This document shows, piece after piece, positions 52,605 to 60,162 of a stretch of 64,000 nt of DNA; positions within the stretch are counted from its first letter, which is position 1, and each line of letters begins with the position of its first letter. Made by a program: the position numbers and the translations under genes. The notes beneath the pieces were generated by a model. That model saw only the letters and a list, made by a program, of their open reading frames with translations. It was not told the DNA's origin and did not search any database. The stretch covers positions 20,482 to 84,481 of the forward strand of contig DXCM01000042.1 of assembly GCA_019116025.1 (NCBI GenBank), given 5' to 3'. This DNA comes from Candidatus Companilactobacillus pullicola. Lineage in GTDB: Bacteria > Bacillota > Bacilli > Lactobacillales > Lactobacillaceae.

Positions 52605-53213
52605 ATGGTTGAATTATATATTGTAAGACATGGTGAAACGGACACTAACTTTGAAGCTCGAATCAACGGAATGTCTACTGACAAGCCCCTAAATGCCAAA
52701 GGTATCAAGCAAATTGAGGAATTAGAAAAACATATTGATATCACTGATTTTGATGAAGTTTATGCAAGTCCAATGAAGCGTGCATTGCAAACAGCTGAAA
52801 TTTTAAATCAAGGAGCTCACGAAATTCAACAGGACAAACGCCTAGTTGAAGCTGACTATGGTTCATGGGATGGCTTAAAAGAGGAAGAATTGATCGTTGA
52901 ACATCCTGATGCTTTCGACGAAAATAAATATTTACTACCAAATTACACTAAATATGCGGTCAACGGTGAAGAGTACGCTGACGTCTATAAACGTGTCGAA
53001 GATTTCATGAATGATATGGCTAAAAAAGGTGACGAGAAAATTTTGGTAGTTTGCCACGGATTTGTTAGTCGTGCATTTGTCAAAGTTACAACTGGCGCAG
53101 AAGATATTTCAAGTATCATTCAACCTAACAATGGTGGTGTATCGAAGTATATGGTTTCTGCTAGCGGCAAGAAATATCTCATGTATTATGGACGTTTAAA
53201 TAATATCGACTAG
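52605..53213 (+). CDS. Histidine phosphatase family protein
   Basis: This 202-residue phosphoglycerate-mutase-like phosphatase has the catalytic LYIVRHGETDTN with RHGE, second-site Arg in YASPMKRALQTAEIL, Glu in VEADYGSWDG and second His in LVVCHGFVSRAF. Members of this branch act on sugar phosphates or phospholipid precursors. The start follows AGAGGAG. It is followed 10 bases later by ubiE, suggesting one transcript. Confidence 0.92.
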   Translation: MVELYIVRHGETDTNFEARINGMSTDKPLNAKGIKQIEELEKHIDITDFDEVYASPMKRALQTAEILNQGAHEIQQDKRLVEADYGSWDGLKEEELIVEHPDAFDENKYLLPNYTKYAVNGEEYADVYKRVEDFMNDMAKKGDEKILVVCHGFVSRAFVKVTTGAEDISSIIQPNNGGVSKYMVSASGKKYLMYYGRLNNID

Positions 53214-53223
53214 AGGTAAGACT

Positions 53224-53934
53224 ATGAGTCTGACTAATAAAGTTCCCGAAAAGGATGTTCAGAAGACTTTTAATAATATTGCGGGAAACTATGATAAATT
53301 AAATTCCATTATGAGTTTAGGAACTCATCAAAAGTGGCGTAAGAAAGCAACTATTAAAATCGTTAACCGTCCCCAAAAGATTTTAGATCTTTGTTGTGGG
53401 ACAGCCGATTGGTCCATTATGTTGGGTCAAAGATTTAGTCATGCACAAATTGTGGGTGTCGACTTCAGTCAAGAGATGCTCAAATTGGCACAACAAAAAG
53501 TTGCTAACTCCAAACTAACTAATGTCATCTTGGAAACTGGTGATGCCATGCAATTAAATTTTGCCGATAACAGTTTTGATGCTGTTACGATTGGTTTCGG
53601 TTTACGAAATGTTCCAGATGCCAATAGGGTATTGCGCGAAATCTATCGGGTTTTGAAACCTGGTGGACAGTTGATTTGTTTGGAAGCCTTTAAAGTGGAA
53701 ACACCTATCGTCAAAATTGGTTGGAAATTGTATTTTAATAAATTAATGCCTATCATGGGCAAAGTTTTTGCTAAGAATAAATCTGATTATCAATACTTGG
53801 ATGATTCAGTTAATCGTTTTGTCAGTATCAAACAATTGTGCCAGATGATGCAGGATGCTGGATTCAAAGACATTGAAGTTACCGATTTAATGATGAAAGC
53901 AGCAGCTATTCATTCAGCAATTAAGAGTATTTAG
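53224..53934 (+). CDS. Demethylmenaquinone methyltransferase (UbiE/MenG)
   Basis: This 236-residue SAM-dependent methyltransferase has the UbiE signatures YDKLNSIMSLGTHQKWRK, SAM motif ILDLCCGTADWS, DFSQEMLKLAQQK, FGLRNVPDANRVLREIYRVLKPGG and a C-terminal FKDIEVTDL. It methylates the demethylmenaquinone ring in the last step of menaquinone synthesis. The other men genes are not in the window; partial menaquinone pathways occur in lactobacilli. A quinone would suit the electron-transfer module at 38-41 kb. Confidence 0.92.
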   Translation: MSLTNKVPEKDVQKTFNNIAGNYDKLNSIMSLGTHQKWRKKATIKIVNRPQKILDLCCGTADWSIMLGQRFSHAQIVGVDFSQEMLKLAQQKVANSKLTNVILETGDAMQLNFADNSFDAVTIGFGLRNVPDANRVLREIYRVLKPGGQLICLEAFKVETPIVKIGWKLYFNKLMPIMGKVFAKNKSDYQYLDDSVNRFVSIKQLCQMMQDAGFKDIEVTDLMMKAAAIHSAIKSI

Positions 53935-53941
53935 ACAAAAC

Positions 53942-54033
53942 AAAAAGAACACCCGGGGAAGGTGTTCTTTTATTTTTTAGGGGATTAAATATATATGTTA
54001 TAGGGGGGATGAGATGAGATATCTCTCATCTAC
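53942..54033 (-). ncRNA. C-rich small RNA family, copy 1
   Basis: Read leftward, the locus starts near GTAG (54033) after a -10-like TATTAC. A hairpin GATGAGA-GATA-TCTCATC is followed by CCCCCC (54008-54003), then TATAAC...TTTAATCCCCT, and the terminator AAAGAACACC-TTCCCCG-GGTGTTCTTT, whose loop contains CCCC. The hairpin also ends the rightward ubiE transcript. The same order occurs at 55126 and 55440. Such unpaired C runs pair with Shine-Dalgarno sites in known Firmicutes sRNAs (RsaE/RoxS, csRNAs). Confidence 0.6.
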
Positions 54034-54055
54034 AAGTAATACTATAACCAATAAG

Positions 54056-54094
54056 TGTGAACCAATTATATTGAAAATGTGAAGAATTTGTGAA
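54056..54094 (-). promoter_or_regulatory. Three TTCACA boxes upstream of sRNA copy 1
   Basis: On the minus strand TTCACA occurs at 54094-54089, 54083-54078 and 54061-54056, spaced 11 and 22 bases start to start. This helical phasing and the N5 spacing of the first two are typical of OmpR-family response-regulator sites (PhoP-like TT-x-ACA). Confidence 0.6.
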
Positions 54095-54164
54095 GTTCTA
54101 CTTTTTTAGAATTATAGAATTATTAGTGCTGTAGCAAGCTAACAATCAAAAAGGGGTGCGTAAA

Positions 54165-55124
54165 ATGTCAAATATCAGAGATGTCGCCAAACTATCTGGT
54201 CATTCAGTTTCAACAGTTTCACGAGTTATTAATAACCAAAGTTACGTTGCCACAGATACCAAAAACGAGATCCTCAAGGCCATGAAGGAACTGAATTATC
54301 ATCCCAATGACATTGCCAGAGCCCTAAGTACTGGTAAAACTTACCGTATTGGCGTCGTTATGCCATACAGTAATCACCCATATTTCCAGAAGTTAGTTTC
54401 AGCAATCACTCAGGCCGCCTTCAAAGAGGACTATCAAGTGACGTTACTACCATCGCATTATAACGTTAAAAGTGAAATTAAATATTTAGAGATGTTGAAA
54501 CATCAAGCATTTGATGGCTTGATTTTTACTTCCCGAGCAATTTCATTTGAAAAAATAGCTGAGTATCAAAAGTACGGTTCAATCACATGTTGTGAAGATA
54601 CATTAGAATATCCAATATCGTGTGCCTACACTGACCGAGAAAAATCGTATGTTGATGGATTCAAATTATTGAAGAAATTAAATTTTCAACATATAGGCGT
54701 TACAATCAGCCGTAACGAACAAACAAGCCGCAGTGCTAAATTAACTGTAGCTTCCTACCAAAAAGTATTTGGCAAAGATTGTCCAGAAAAATTGCTAGTG
54801 AGGAATATGCAGTTTTTCAAAGACGGAATTAGAGCAGCCAAGGAATTGACGACAAATAATTCAGATTTAGATGCTATTTTTGCCAATGGCGATCAAGTTG
54901 CGGCTGGAATTATTTATCAATTGAATAAATTAAAAATAGATATTCCCGTTATTGGACAAGAGAATTTGGATTATAGTTACTTGATGAACTTTTCAACGAT
55001 TGATCATAAATTAAGTGAGATTGGTGAGTATGCTTTTTGGTCCATTTTTGAAAAAGAGGTAGTGAAGAAATTGATTCCTTCCGAATTTATTCTTCGAGGT
55101 TCATTATTAGAAAAAAATAAGTAA
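54165..55124 (+). CDS. LacI-family transcriptional regulator
   Basis: This 319-residue repressor-type protein has an N-terminal HTH and hinge (SNIRDVAKLSGHSVSTVSRVINNQSYVATDTKNEILKAMKELNYHPNDIARALSTGKT) and a periplasmic-binding-protein-like sensor domain (RIGVVMPYSNHPYFQKLVSAI, DGLIFTSRAIS, DAIFANGDQVAAGII, VIGQENLDYSY). The ATG at 54165 follows AAGGGGTG. Its target is not obvious; no sugar operon adjoins it, but small-RNA-like loci lie on both sides. Confidence 0.92.
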   Translation: MSNIRDVAKLSGHSVSTVSRVINNQSYVATDTKNEILKAMKELNYHPNDIARALSTGKTYRIGVVMPYSNHPYFQKLVSAITQAAFKEDYQVTLLPSHYNVKSEIKYLEMLKHQAFDGLIFTSRAISFEKIAEYQKYGSITCCEDTLEYPISCAYTDREKSYVDGFKLLKKLNFQHIGVTISRNEQTSRSAKLTVASYQKVFGKDCPEKLLVRNMQFFKDGIRAAKELTTNNSDLDAIFANGDQVAAGIIYQLNKLKIDIPVIGQENLDYSYLMNFSTIDHKLSEIGEYAFWSIFEKEVVKKLIPSEFILRGSLLEKNK

Positions 55125-55125
55125 A

Positions 55126-55222
55126 AATAAAAAACACCCTTTTTTTGGAAAGGGTGTTTTTCTAGGGGATTAAATATTGTTTATAGGGGGGAGATGAGAG
55201 AAGAGTATACGCTCTTGTCTAC
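55126..55222 (-). ncRNA. C-rich small RNA family, copy 2
   Basis: Read leftward: -10 TATAAA (55230-55225), start near GTAG (55222), hairpin AAGAG-CGTATA-CTCTT, CCCCCC run, TATAAAC...TTTAATCCCCT and the terminator AAACACCCTTT...AAAGGGTGTTT with T runs. It lacks the CCCC in the terminator loop and the upstream TTCACA boxes of copies 1 and 3. The hairpin doubles as the terminator of the LacI gene. On the + strand a 25-codon frame (MREEYTLLSTV...) with a G-rich leader exists but is not shared by the other copies. Confidence 0.5.
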
Positions 55223-55230
55223 AGTTTATA

Positions 55231-55436
55231 TGTTGGCTTATCAGAAATTTATAGTTGTTCGTAAATCATAAAACGTTTTGGATAGCCCATTATTGATAAG
55301 TCTTTTTATATTTTTATAAATTCTTTGTCCTTTTGTAACTCTTAAAGTTACATCCCATGAGAGCAGAAAAAACTACTCTGCAAGGAATAGTATATCGTAT
55401 TTTACGTCCAACTACTACCAACTGATACGTAAAAGA
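55231..55436. other. Spacer between sRNA copies 2 and 3
   Basis: AT-rich, with the promoter region of copy 2 and a TTTTACGT...ACGTAAAA hairpin just past copy 3's terminator (about 55400-55435). No ORF with an SD is visible. Confidence 0.5.
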
Positions 55437-55439
55437 CAA

Positions 55440-55540
55440 TAAAAAAAGTACCTCGGGGAAAGGTACTTTTTATTTAGGGGATTAAATATATATATGTTAT
55501 AGGGGGGTGAGAAAAGGGATTACTTATATCTCTCATCTAC
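55440..55540 (-). ncRNA. C-rich small RNA family, copy 3
   Basis: Read leftward: -10 TATAAA (55548-55543), start near GTAG, a TGAGA...TCTCA stem with CCC in its loop, CCCCCC (55507-55502), TATAACATA...TTTAATCCCCT, terminator AAAGTACC-TTTCCCCGA-GGTACTTT and T7. It stands alone, with no protein gene that would need this terminator, which favours an independent transcript. Confidence 0.65.
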
Positions 55541-55562
55541 AATTTATATAATACTCAACCTT

Positions 55563-55601
55563 TATGAATTAAATATTTATAAAATGTGAAGATTTTGTGA
55601 A
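55563..55601 (-). promoter_or_regulatory. TTCACA boxes upstream of sRNA copy 3
   Basis: TTCACA at 55601-55596 and 55590-55585 and TTCATA at 55568-55563 (minus strand) have the same 11- and 22-base spacing as at copy 1. Confidence 0.6.
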
Positions 55602-55647
55602 TTTGTATAAAAATTCCTATTTTAGGATAGTGAATGTGGTGGATGCC

Positions 55648-55819
55648 GTCGTCCGAAAAATCTGTGTGGGCCGCTGGAACGTGGCGGACGCGGCTTGAAG
55701 CTAATAATTTTGCACTTCGCGCAAAATTATGGATCTCCAAGTCCGGTCTTCTACTAACCTTGCTTCGCAAGCTAAGTAGAATTTCGCCACTGAGGGCCCA
55801 CACAGATTTTTCGGACGAC
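55648..55819 (+). repeat. Palindromic repeat family B, copy 2 (full length)
   Basis: Terminal arms GTCGTCCGAAAAATCTGTG and CACAGATTTTTCGGACGAC are exact inverted repeats, extended by TGGGCC/GGGCCCA. Inside lie CCGC-TGGAACGT-GCGG, AATTTTGCAC-TTC-GCGCAAAATT and CTTGC-TTC-GCAAG hairpins. No conserved ORF is present. Confidence 0.9.
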
Positions 55820-55873
55820 TAGATTTGTTTCTTAATTTGATTCTTGGAAATTGATGCTGTATCTATTAACCAT

Positions 55874-55911
55874 AAAAAGGACATTTACAGTCTGTGAATG
55901 TCCTTTTGAAA
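55874..55911. terminator. Terminator-like hairpin between repeats B2 and A3
   Basis: AAAAGGACATT pairs with AATGTCCTTTT around TACAGTCTGTG, flanked by A and T runs. Confidence 0.7.
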
Positions 55912-55951
55912 TCAAACTATTTTATCAATCAAAAAATTGAAATGAAATTTA

Positions 55952-56120
55952 GTCTGGAGCAAGAATTGGGAATGCATTCAGCCATGAAATTATTGTTACC
56001 GGCTTTGCCGGTTACAATAAGGCCGACTTTGGAAATCCATTATTTTGCACGAAGTGAAAAATAATTAGTTCCAAATCGTGCCCATGGCGTTCCAATGCAT
56101 TCCCAATTCTTGTGGAAGAC
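55952..56120 (+). repeat. Palindromic repeat family A, copy 3
   Basis: Ends CAAGAATTGGGAATGC and GCATTCCCAATTCTTG are perfect inverted repeats. The inner hairpins ACCGGC-TTT-GCCGGT and ATTATTTTGCAC-GAA-GTGAAAAATAAT match A1 and A2. It lies downstream of the leftward hsp20 pair. Confidence 0.9.
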
Positions 56121-56157
56121 GGGATCATAATCTATCCCCTGTCTTAACCATCAAAAC

Positions 56158-56595
56158 CTACTCAATATCAATATGGTGCTCTGAGTTAGATTTCTCTTCT
56201 AACTTAGGGAGGATAACTTTCAAGACACCATTATCGTAGTTGGCTTTGATATTCTCAACCTCAGCTGCTGGCAAATGGTATTGTCTCATGAAACGACCAC
56301 TTGAACGTTCGGACATGATCATATCGCCGTTCTTATCATTATGATCATTGAAACTGTCACGGTGTCCACTGACTGTCAAAACATCATCTTGATAATTAAT
56401 ATCAATGTTCTTCTTATCAAAGGCAGGCATATCAATATGTACTTGATAATCCTTGTCTGTTTCCTTGATATCAGTCTTCAAATTTGAACCTTCAAGAGCA
56501 TTGTCTTCAAATAATGATGGAAAACTGTTCATCCATTTGTCTCCATTGAAAAAGTCTCTCATTAAATTGTTACGATTTGTAATTTCATTTACCAT
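56158..56595 (-). CDS. Small heat-shock protein Hsp20 (second of pair)
   Basis: This 145-residue alpha-crystallin-type chaperone binds unfolding proteins as oligomers. The alpha-crystallin domain spans about 40-135 (TDIKETDKDYQVHIDMPAFDKKNIDINYQDDVLTVSGHRD, MSERSSGRFMRQYHLPA, GVLKVILPK). It is a clear paralogue of the next gene, with similar N-terminus (MVNEITNRNNLMRDFFNGDKWMNSFPS). A CIRCE with one mismatch at 56633-56659 lies just upstream of its SD, so it can be expressed separately under HrcA. Confidence 0.95.
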   Translation of the reverse strand: MVNEITNRNNLMRDFFNGDKWMNSFPSLFEDNALEGSNLKTDIKETDKDYQVHIDMPAFDKKNIDINYQDDVLTVSGHRDSFNDHNDKNGDMIMSERSSGRFMRQYHLPAAEVENIKANYDNGVLKVILPKLEEKSNSEHHIDIE

Positions 56596-56632
56596 AAATA
56601 CTTACTTCCTTTTTAATTAAATAATTCACTTG

Positions 56633-56659
56633 TTGGCACTCGATATGATGGAGTGCTAA
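56633..56659. promoter_or_regulatory. CIRCE element (HrcA operator), one mismatch
   Basis: TTGGCACTC-N9-GAGTGCTAA; consensus left arm is TTAGCACTC. Confidence 0.9.
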
Positions 56660-56688
56660 TTGAATTTCAAAAAAATAAGCTTAAAACT

Positions 56689-57126
56689 TTAGTCGATTTC
56701 GATGTGATGTTCGGAGTCAACTTCCTTATTTACCTTTGGAAGGGTAATTTCCAAAACACCTTTGTCATATGTAGCTTTGATATTATCTTGGTCAACTTGT
56801 GGCAATCTGTATTGTCTCATGAAACGGCCGCTTGAACGCTCAGACATGATCACGTCGCCATCTTTATCATTATGATCGGTGAAACTGTCACGGTGACCAC
56901 TGATTGTTAGAACATTGTCATTGTAAGTGATATCAATGTCTTTCTTATCAACTGCTGGAAGATCAACGTGTACTTCATAATTTTGATTATTTTCTGTAAT
57001 ATCTGTTTTTAATGTTGAATCTTCTGGGAAATTATTGTCAAATATAGATGGAAAATTATTCATCCAAGAGTCACCATTGAACCAGTTTCTCATTAAATCG
57101 TTACGATCCATAATTTCATTTGCCAT
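56689..57126 (-). CDS. Small heat-shock protein Hsp20 (first of pair)
   Basis: This 145-residue chaperone is paralogous to the gene at 56158: MANEIMDRNDLMRNWFNGDSWMNNFPS at the start, alpha-crystallin domain with VHVDLPAVDKKDIDITYNDNVLTISGHRD and GVLEITLPKV. It has a perfect CIRCE upstream (57194-57220). The pair arose by tandem duplication, including the operator. The ATG follows GGAAGTAACG, a weak SD. Confidence 0.95.
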   Translation of the reverse strand: MANEIMDRNDLMRNWFNGDSWMNNFPSIFDNNFPEDSTLKTDITENNQNYEVHVDLPAVDKKDIDITYNDNVLTISGHRDSFTDHNDKDGDVIMSERSSGRFMRQYRLPQVDQDNIKATYDKGVLEITLPKVNKEVDSEHHIEID

Positions 57127-57193
57127 ATCTCGTTACTTCCTTTCCCTTCATTACAAATACAGTATAGAACCTGAATTTTGGAAGTTCAAGAAT

Positions 57194-57220
57194 TTAGCAC
57201 TCTTAATTGTCGAGTGCTAA
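57194..57220. promoter_or_regulatory. CIRCE element (HrcA operator), perfect
   Basis: TTAGCACTC-TTAATTGTC-GAGTGCTAA matches the consensus exactly, in the divergent region between hsp20 and the DUF488 gene, so it might influence both. Confidence 0.95.
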
Positions 57221-57295
57221 TTTTGGCAAAAAGTAAGTAAAATGTAACCGTATATTATGTGATACAATTAACTTGGTAAAGAAGAGGATGTTAAA

Positions 57296-57655
57296 ATGAC
57301 TAAATTAGTTATGAAACGTATTTACGACAAGGACCTACCAGCAGGGTATCGGGTTTTGGTAGATCGACTTTGGCCACGTGGCATGTCTAAAGTACGTGCA
57401 AACCTTGATTTATGGGCAAAAGAGATAGCCCCATCAGCAGAATTGCGTAAATGGTTTGGACATGATCCAGAAAAATATTTAGAGTTCAAAAATAAATATT
57501 TGGATGAGATTAACAATAATCCATATACAAAAGATTTTTTAAAGGCCTTAAAAGAGGCTCTTCAGACACAGGATGTACTGATATTATATAGTGCAAAAGA
57601 TGAAGAACATAATGACGCTGTAGTGCTAATGGAATATCTAAATTCAAATATTTAA
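57296..57655 (+). CDS. DUF488 family protein
   Basis: This 119-residue protein has the family blocks KRIYDKDLPAGYRVLVDRLWPRGMSK, WAKEIAPSAELRKWFGHDPEKYLEFKNKY and VLILYSAKDEEHNDAVVLMEYL. The function is not known; relatives have been suggested to bind nucleic acid or act in stress. It is divergent from hsp20 and 27 bases before the AraC-type regulator, likely co-transcribed. The nearby CIRCE hints at stress-linked expression. Confidence 0.88.
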   Translation: MTKLVMKRIYDKDLPAGYRVLVDRLWPRGMSKVRANLDLWAKEIAPSAELRKWFGHDPEKYLEFKNKYLDEINNNPYTKDFLKALKEALQTQDVLILYSAKDEEHNDAVVLMEYLNSNI

Positions 57656-57682
57656 ATATTGTAGATTGGTTGGCTAACAATT

Positions 57683-58525
57683 ATGGAAGAATTTGATTTG
57701 CAGTCTTTATTATCTAGTAGTGATAAGTTATTGATCCATCTGTTGCAATCATATGCACAGACTAATGATATAGCTATTTTTGTGTTGAACAATGAGGATC
57801 ATTTACAGGCTGGAATTTTTGGTAAGCTAACAAAAAAGAGTGAACTGACGAAGGCGAATAAAATAAAAGATTTGTCAAAGTTGAGTGTCAATAAATATAA
57901 GTATGATATGGAGTACGCCGATGCCCCATTACGAATAGCTGTGATCAACCAACGGATAGGCAAGATTGGAGTTGCTCGGGATACAATTAACTCTGATCCG
58001 AGTAATATCGTGGTAATGCAAAAGCTGAGGCAACAGGCTGAGTACTTACGATACTTATTCGAAAACGTTTCTAAATTGATCATCAAAGAGAGAGGTATTG
58101 ATGATTTTATCATTAAATATTCGTTGGATGTCGATGAGGCCATTGATGATCTTGATAATGATGAGAGTGGCGCATTGAAAAGAATCAGACACTTGTCGAC
58201 TTCAAACGAATCAATCATTTCTGCAATTGAATTTATTGATAATAATTTAGATAAGCGCCTGACACTGGATCAGGTCGCAGGAAAAGTCTATTTGTCAGAT
58301 TATTATTTCAGCAAACTGTTTAAGAGGGAAACAGGTTTGAGTTTTTCAGTATATTTAAATGCTCGGAAGATTCAAAAAGCGATGATTCTACTAAAAGAGT
58401 CAGATGATAGCATTAATGAAATTTCAGATGCACTCGGTTTTACGAGATTGAGTTATTTTAGTCAGACCTTTAAAAAGTATACCGGCTATGCACCAACAAA
58501 ATATCGTATTGACGGCAAAGATTGA
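57683..58525 (+). CDS. AraC-family transcriptional regulator
   Basis: This 280-residue protein has a C-terminal AraC-type double HTH (about 175-275; SAIEFIDNNLDKRLTLDQVAGKVYLSDYYFSKLFKRETGLSFSVYLNARKIQKAMILLKESDDSINEISDALGFTRLSYFSQTFKKYTGYAPTKYR). The N-terminal ~150 residues look like a PocR/GAF-like sensor but are not clearly assignable. The target and inducer are unknown. A strong terminator follows. Confidence 0.9.
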   Translation: MEEFDLQSLLSSSDKLLIHLLQSYAQTNDIAIFVLNNEDHLQAGIFGKLTKKSELTKANKIKDLSKLSVNKYKYDMEYADAPLRIAVINQRIGKIGVARDTINSDPSNIVVMQKLRQQAEYLRYLFENVSKLIIKERGIDDFIIKYSLDVDEAIDDLDNDESGALKRIRHLSTSNESIISAIEFIDNNLDKRLTLDQVAGKVYLSDYYFSKLFKRETGLSFSVYLNARKIQKAMILLKESDDSINEISDALGFTRLSYFSQTFKKYTGYAPTKYRIDGKD

Positions 58526-58528
58526 TAG

Positions 58529-58578
58529 CAAAAATGTAGGAGGGACATCTATTACTTGATGTTTTCCTACATTTTTTT
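58529..58578 (+). terminator. Terminator of DUF488-AraC operon
   Basis: AAATGTAGGA pairs with TCCTACATTT, with an inner ACATC/GATGT stem, and is followed by T7. Confidence 0.9.
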
Positions 58579-58732
58579 GTTTGGCTAATCATTATTTTTA
58601 TGTGTAAGCGATAACTATACTTGTGTATAGGATTAGTATACAAATAATCTTTTTTTATGAAAAAAATTGTAGTAAAATTTAGGCTTAATGTAAATTACTG
58701 TTCTATTTTAGGTAATTTAAGGAGCGATATTT

Positions 58733-60136
58733 ATGAAGAATGTCTTTAAAAAAGAATCCGTCGACACATATATCAAAGCGGATTCGAGACTAACAAGAAG
58801 TTTAGGTGCAAGAGATCTCTTGTCACTTGGGATTGGAGCTGTAATCGGAACTGGTATTTTCATCTTACCAGGACATGAAGCGGCGTTACATGCTGGTCCA
58901 GCAGTAGCAATTGCCTTCTTGATTGCAGCGTTAGTTTCCGGATTAGTCGGCATGGCTTATGCGGAGTTTTCTTCGGCAATGCCTGTCGCAGGTTCGGCTT
59001 ATTCATTCGGTTGTATCATTTACGGTGAAATAGTCGGCTGGATTCTAGGTTGGGCTTTAATTTTGGAATACTTCTTAACTGTTTCCGCAGAAGCAGTTGG
59101 TTTTGCATCCTACTTTAACAACAATATTTTGGGAGCTTTTGGAGTACATCTACCAAAGTTCTTGTCAGCAGGTCCCATGGAAGGTGGCGGAATCAACATT
59201 TCTGCGACGCTAATCGTTTTGTTGATAGCAATCATAATTTCTCATGGTGCCAGTCTTTCTAAGAAAGTCGAAAACGTGGCTGTTGTTATTAAGGTAGCGA
59301 TTATCGTACTTTTCGTTGTGGTCGGTTTCTTCTATATTAAGACCAGCAATTATGTGCCATTTTATCCTAAAGAATTCCACACATCGCCATTTGGATTAGG
59401 TGGAATTTCCACAGCCTGCGCCACTGTCTTCTTTGCTTTCGTTGGATTTGATGCATTGGCAGCCAATTCAGCGGAAACCATTAATCCTAAGAAGGATATG
59501 GTTAAAGGGATTTTGGGAACAGTTATTGTCGCAGTGATCTTGTACGTTTCCTTCTCACTTGTTTTGACCGGAATCGTTAATTATAAAGACTTAAATGTTG
59601 ATGATCCCGCAGCTTATGCGTTGAAAGTCGTACATCTGGATACTTGGAATAAACTGATTACCATTGGAGCCTTAGTCGGTATCTTCACATCATTGTTGAC
59701 GATGTTCTTTGGTGGCTCTCGTCTAGTTTATGCTTTGGGCCGCGATGGTTTATTGCCTAAAAAGATGGGTGAAGTAGACTTCAAATACTCAGTTCCAAAG
59801 AATGCAATTTTAGTAGCGACAGTCGTTCAAGCATTCTTTGCCGGATTAGTTCCGTTAACAGAACTAACATCATTGATCAACGCCGGAACCTTATTGGCTT
59901 TCGTCTTTATTTCTTTTGGTATTATTCCGTTACGCCATCGTAAGGACATTCCTAACAATGGATTCAAAATGCCTTGGTATCCATTCCTACCAATTTTTGC
60001 CGGAATAGCAAGTTTGTACTTCTTATTGATGTTACCAGCTATTTCCAAAATTAGTGTTGGAGTTTGGATCTTAATTGGAATTGTTGTTTACTTCACTTAC
60101 AGTTTGAAACATTCTAAATTACAGAATAAAAAATAG
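58733..60136 (+). CDS. Amino-acid permease (APC superfamily, CAT/YfnA type)
   Basis: This 467-residue transporter has about 12 helices. It shows the APC signature GIGAVIGTGIFILPG in TM1, FVGFDALAANSAETINPKKDM in TM6-loop, and GSRLVYALGRDGLLPKKMG. It resembles cationic/branched amino-acid transporters of the YfnA group. It has its own promoter region and a terminator shared with terC. The exact substrate cannot be told. Confidence 0.92.
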   Translation: MKNVFKKESVDTYIKADSRLTRSLGARDLLSLGIGAVIGTGIFILPGHEAALHAGPAVAIAFLIAALVSGLVGMAYAEFSSAMPVAGSAYSFGCIIYGEIVGWILGWALILEYFLTVSAEAVGFASYFNNNILGAFGVHLPKFLSAGPMEGGGINISATLIVLLIAIIISHGASLSKKVENVAVVIKVAIIVLFVVVGFFYIKTSNYVPFYPKEFHTSPFGLGGISTACATVFFAFVGFDALAANSAETINPKKDMVKGILGTVIVAVILYVSFSLVLTGIVNYKDLNVDDPAAYALKVVHLDTWNKLITIGALVGIFTSLLTMFFGGSRLVYALGRDGLLPKKMGEVDFKYSVPKNAILVATVVQAFFAGLVPLTELTSLINAGTLLAFVFISFGIIPLRHRKDIPNNGFKMPWYPFLPIFAGIASLYFLLMLPAISKISVGVWILIGIVVYFTYSLKHSKLQNKK

Positions 60137-60162
60137 CTTCCTGACGGAGGCTATTTTTTATT
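60127..60162. terminator. Bidirectional terminator
   Basis: AAAATAGCTTCC pairs with GGAGGCTATTTT around TGAC, between the convergent permease and terC genes. Confidence 0.88.

Noticed and set aside
55187..55265. 25-codon ORF (MREEYTLLSTV...) after GGGGGG on the + strand, possible type I toxin
   Set aside because: The other two copies of the element have stops after two or about fifteen codons, and the product lacks the hydrophobic core of Fst-like toxins.
55555..55822. Overlapping frames across repeat B2
   Set aside because: Mirror-image frames produced by an inverted repeat; no SD and no conserved protein.
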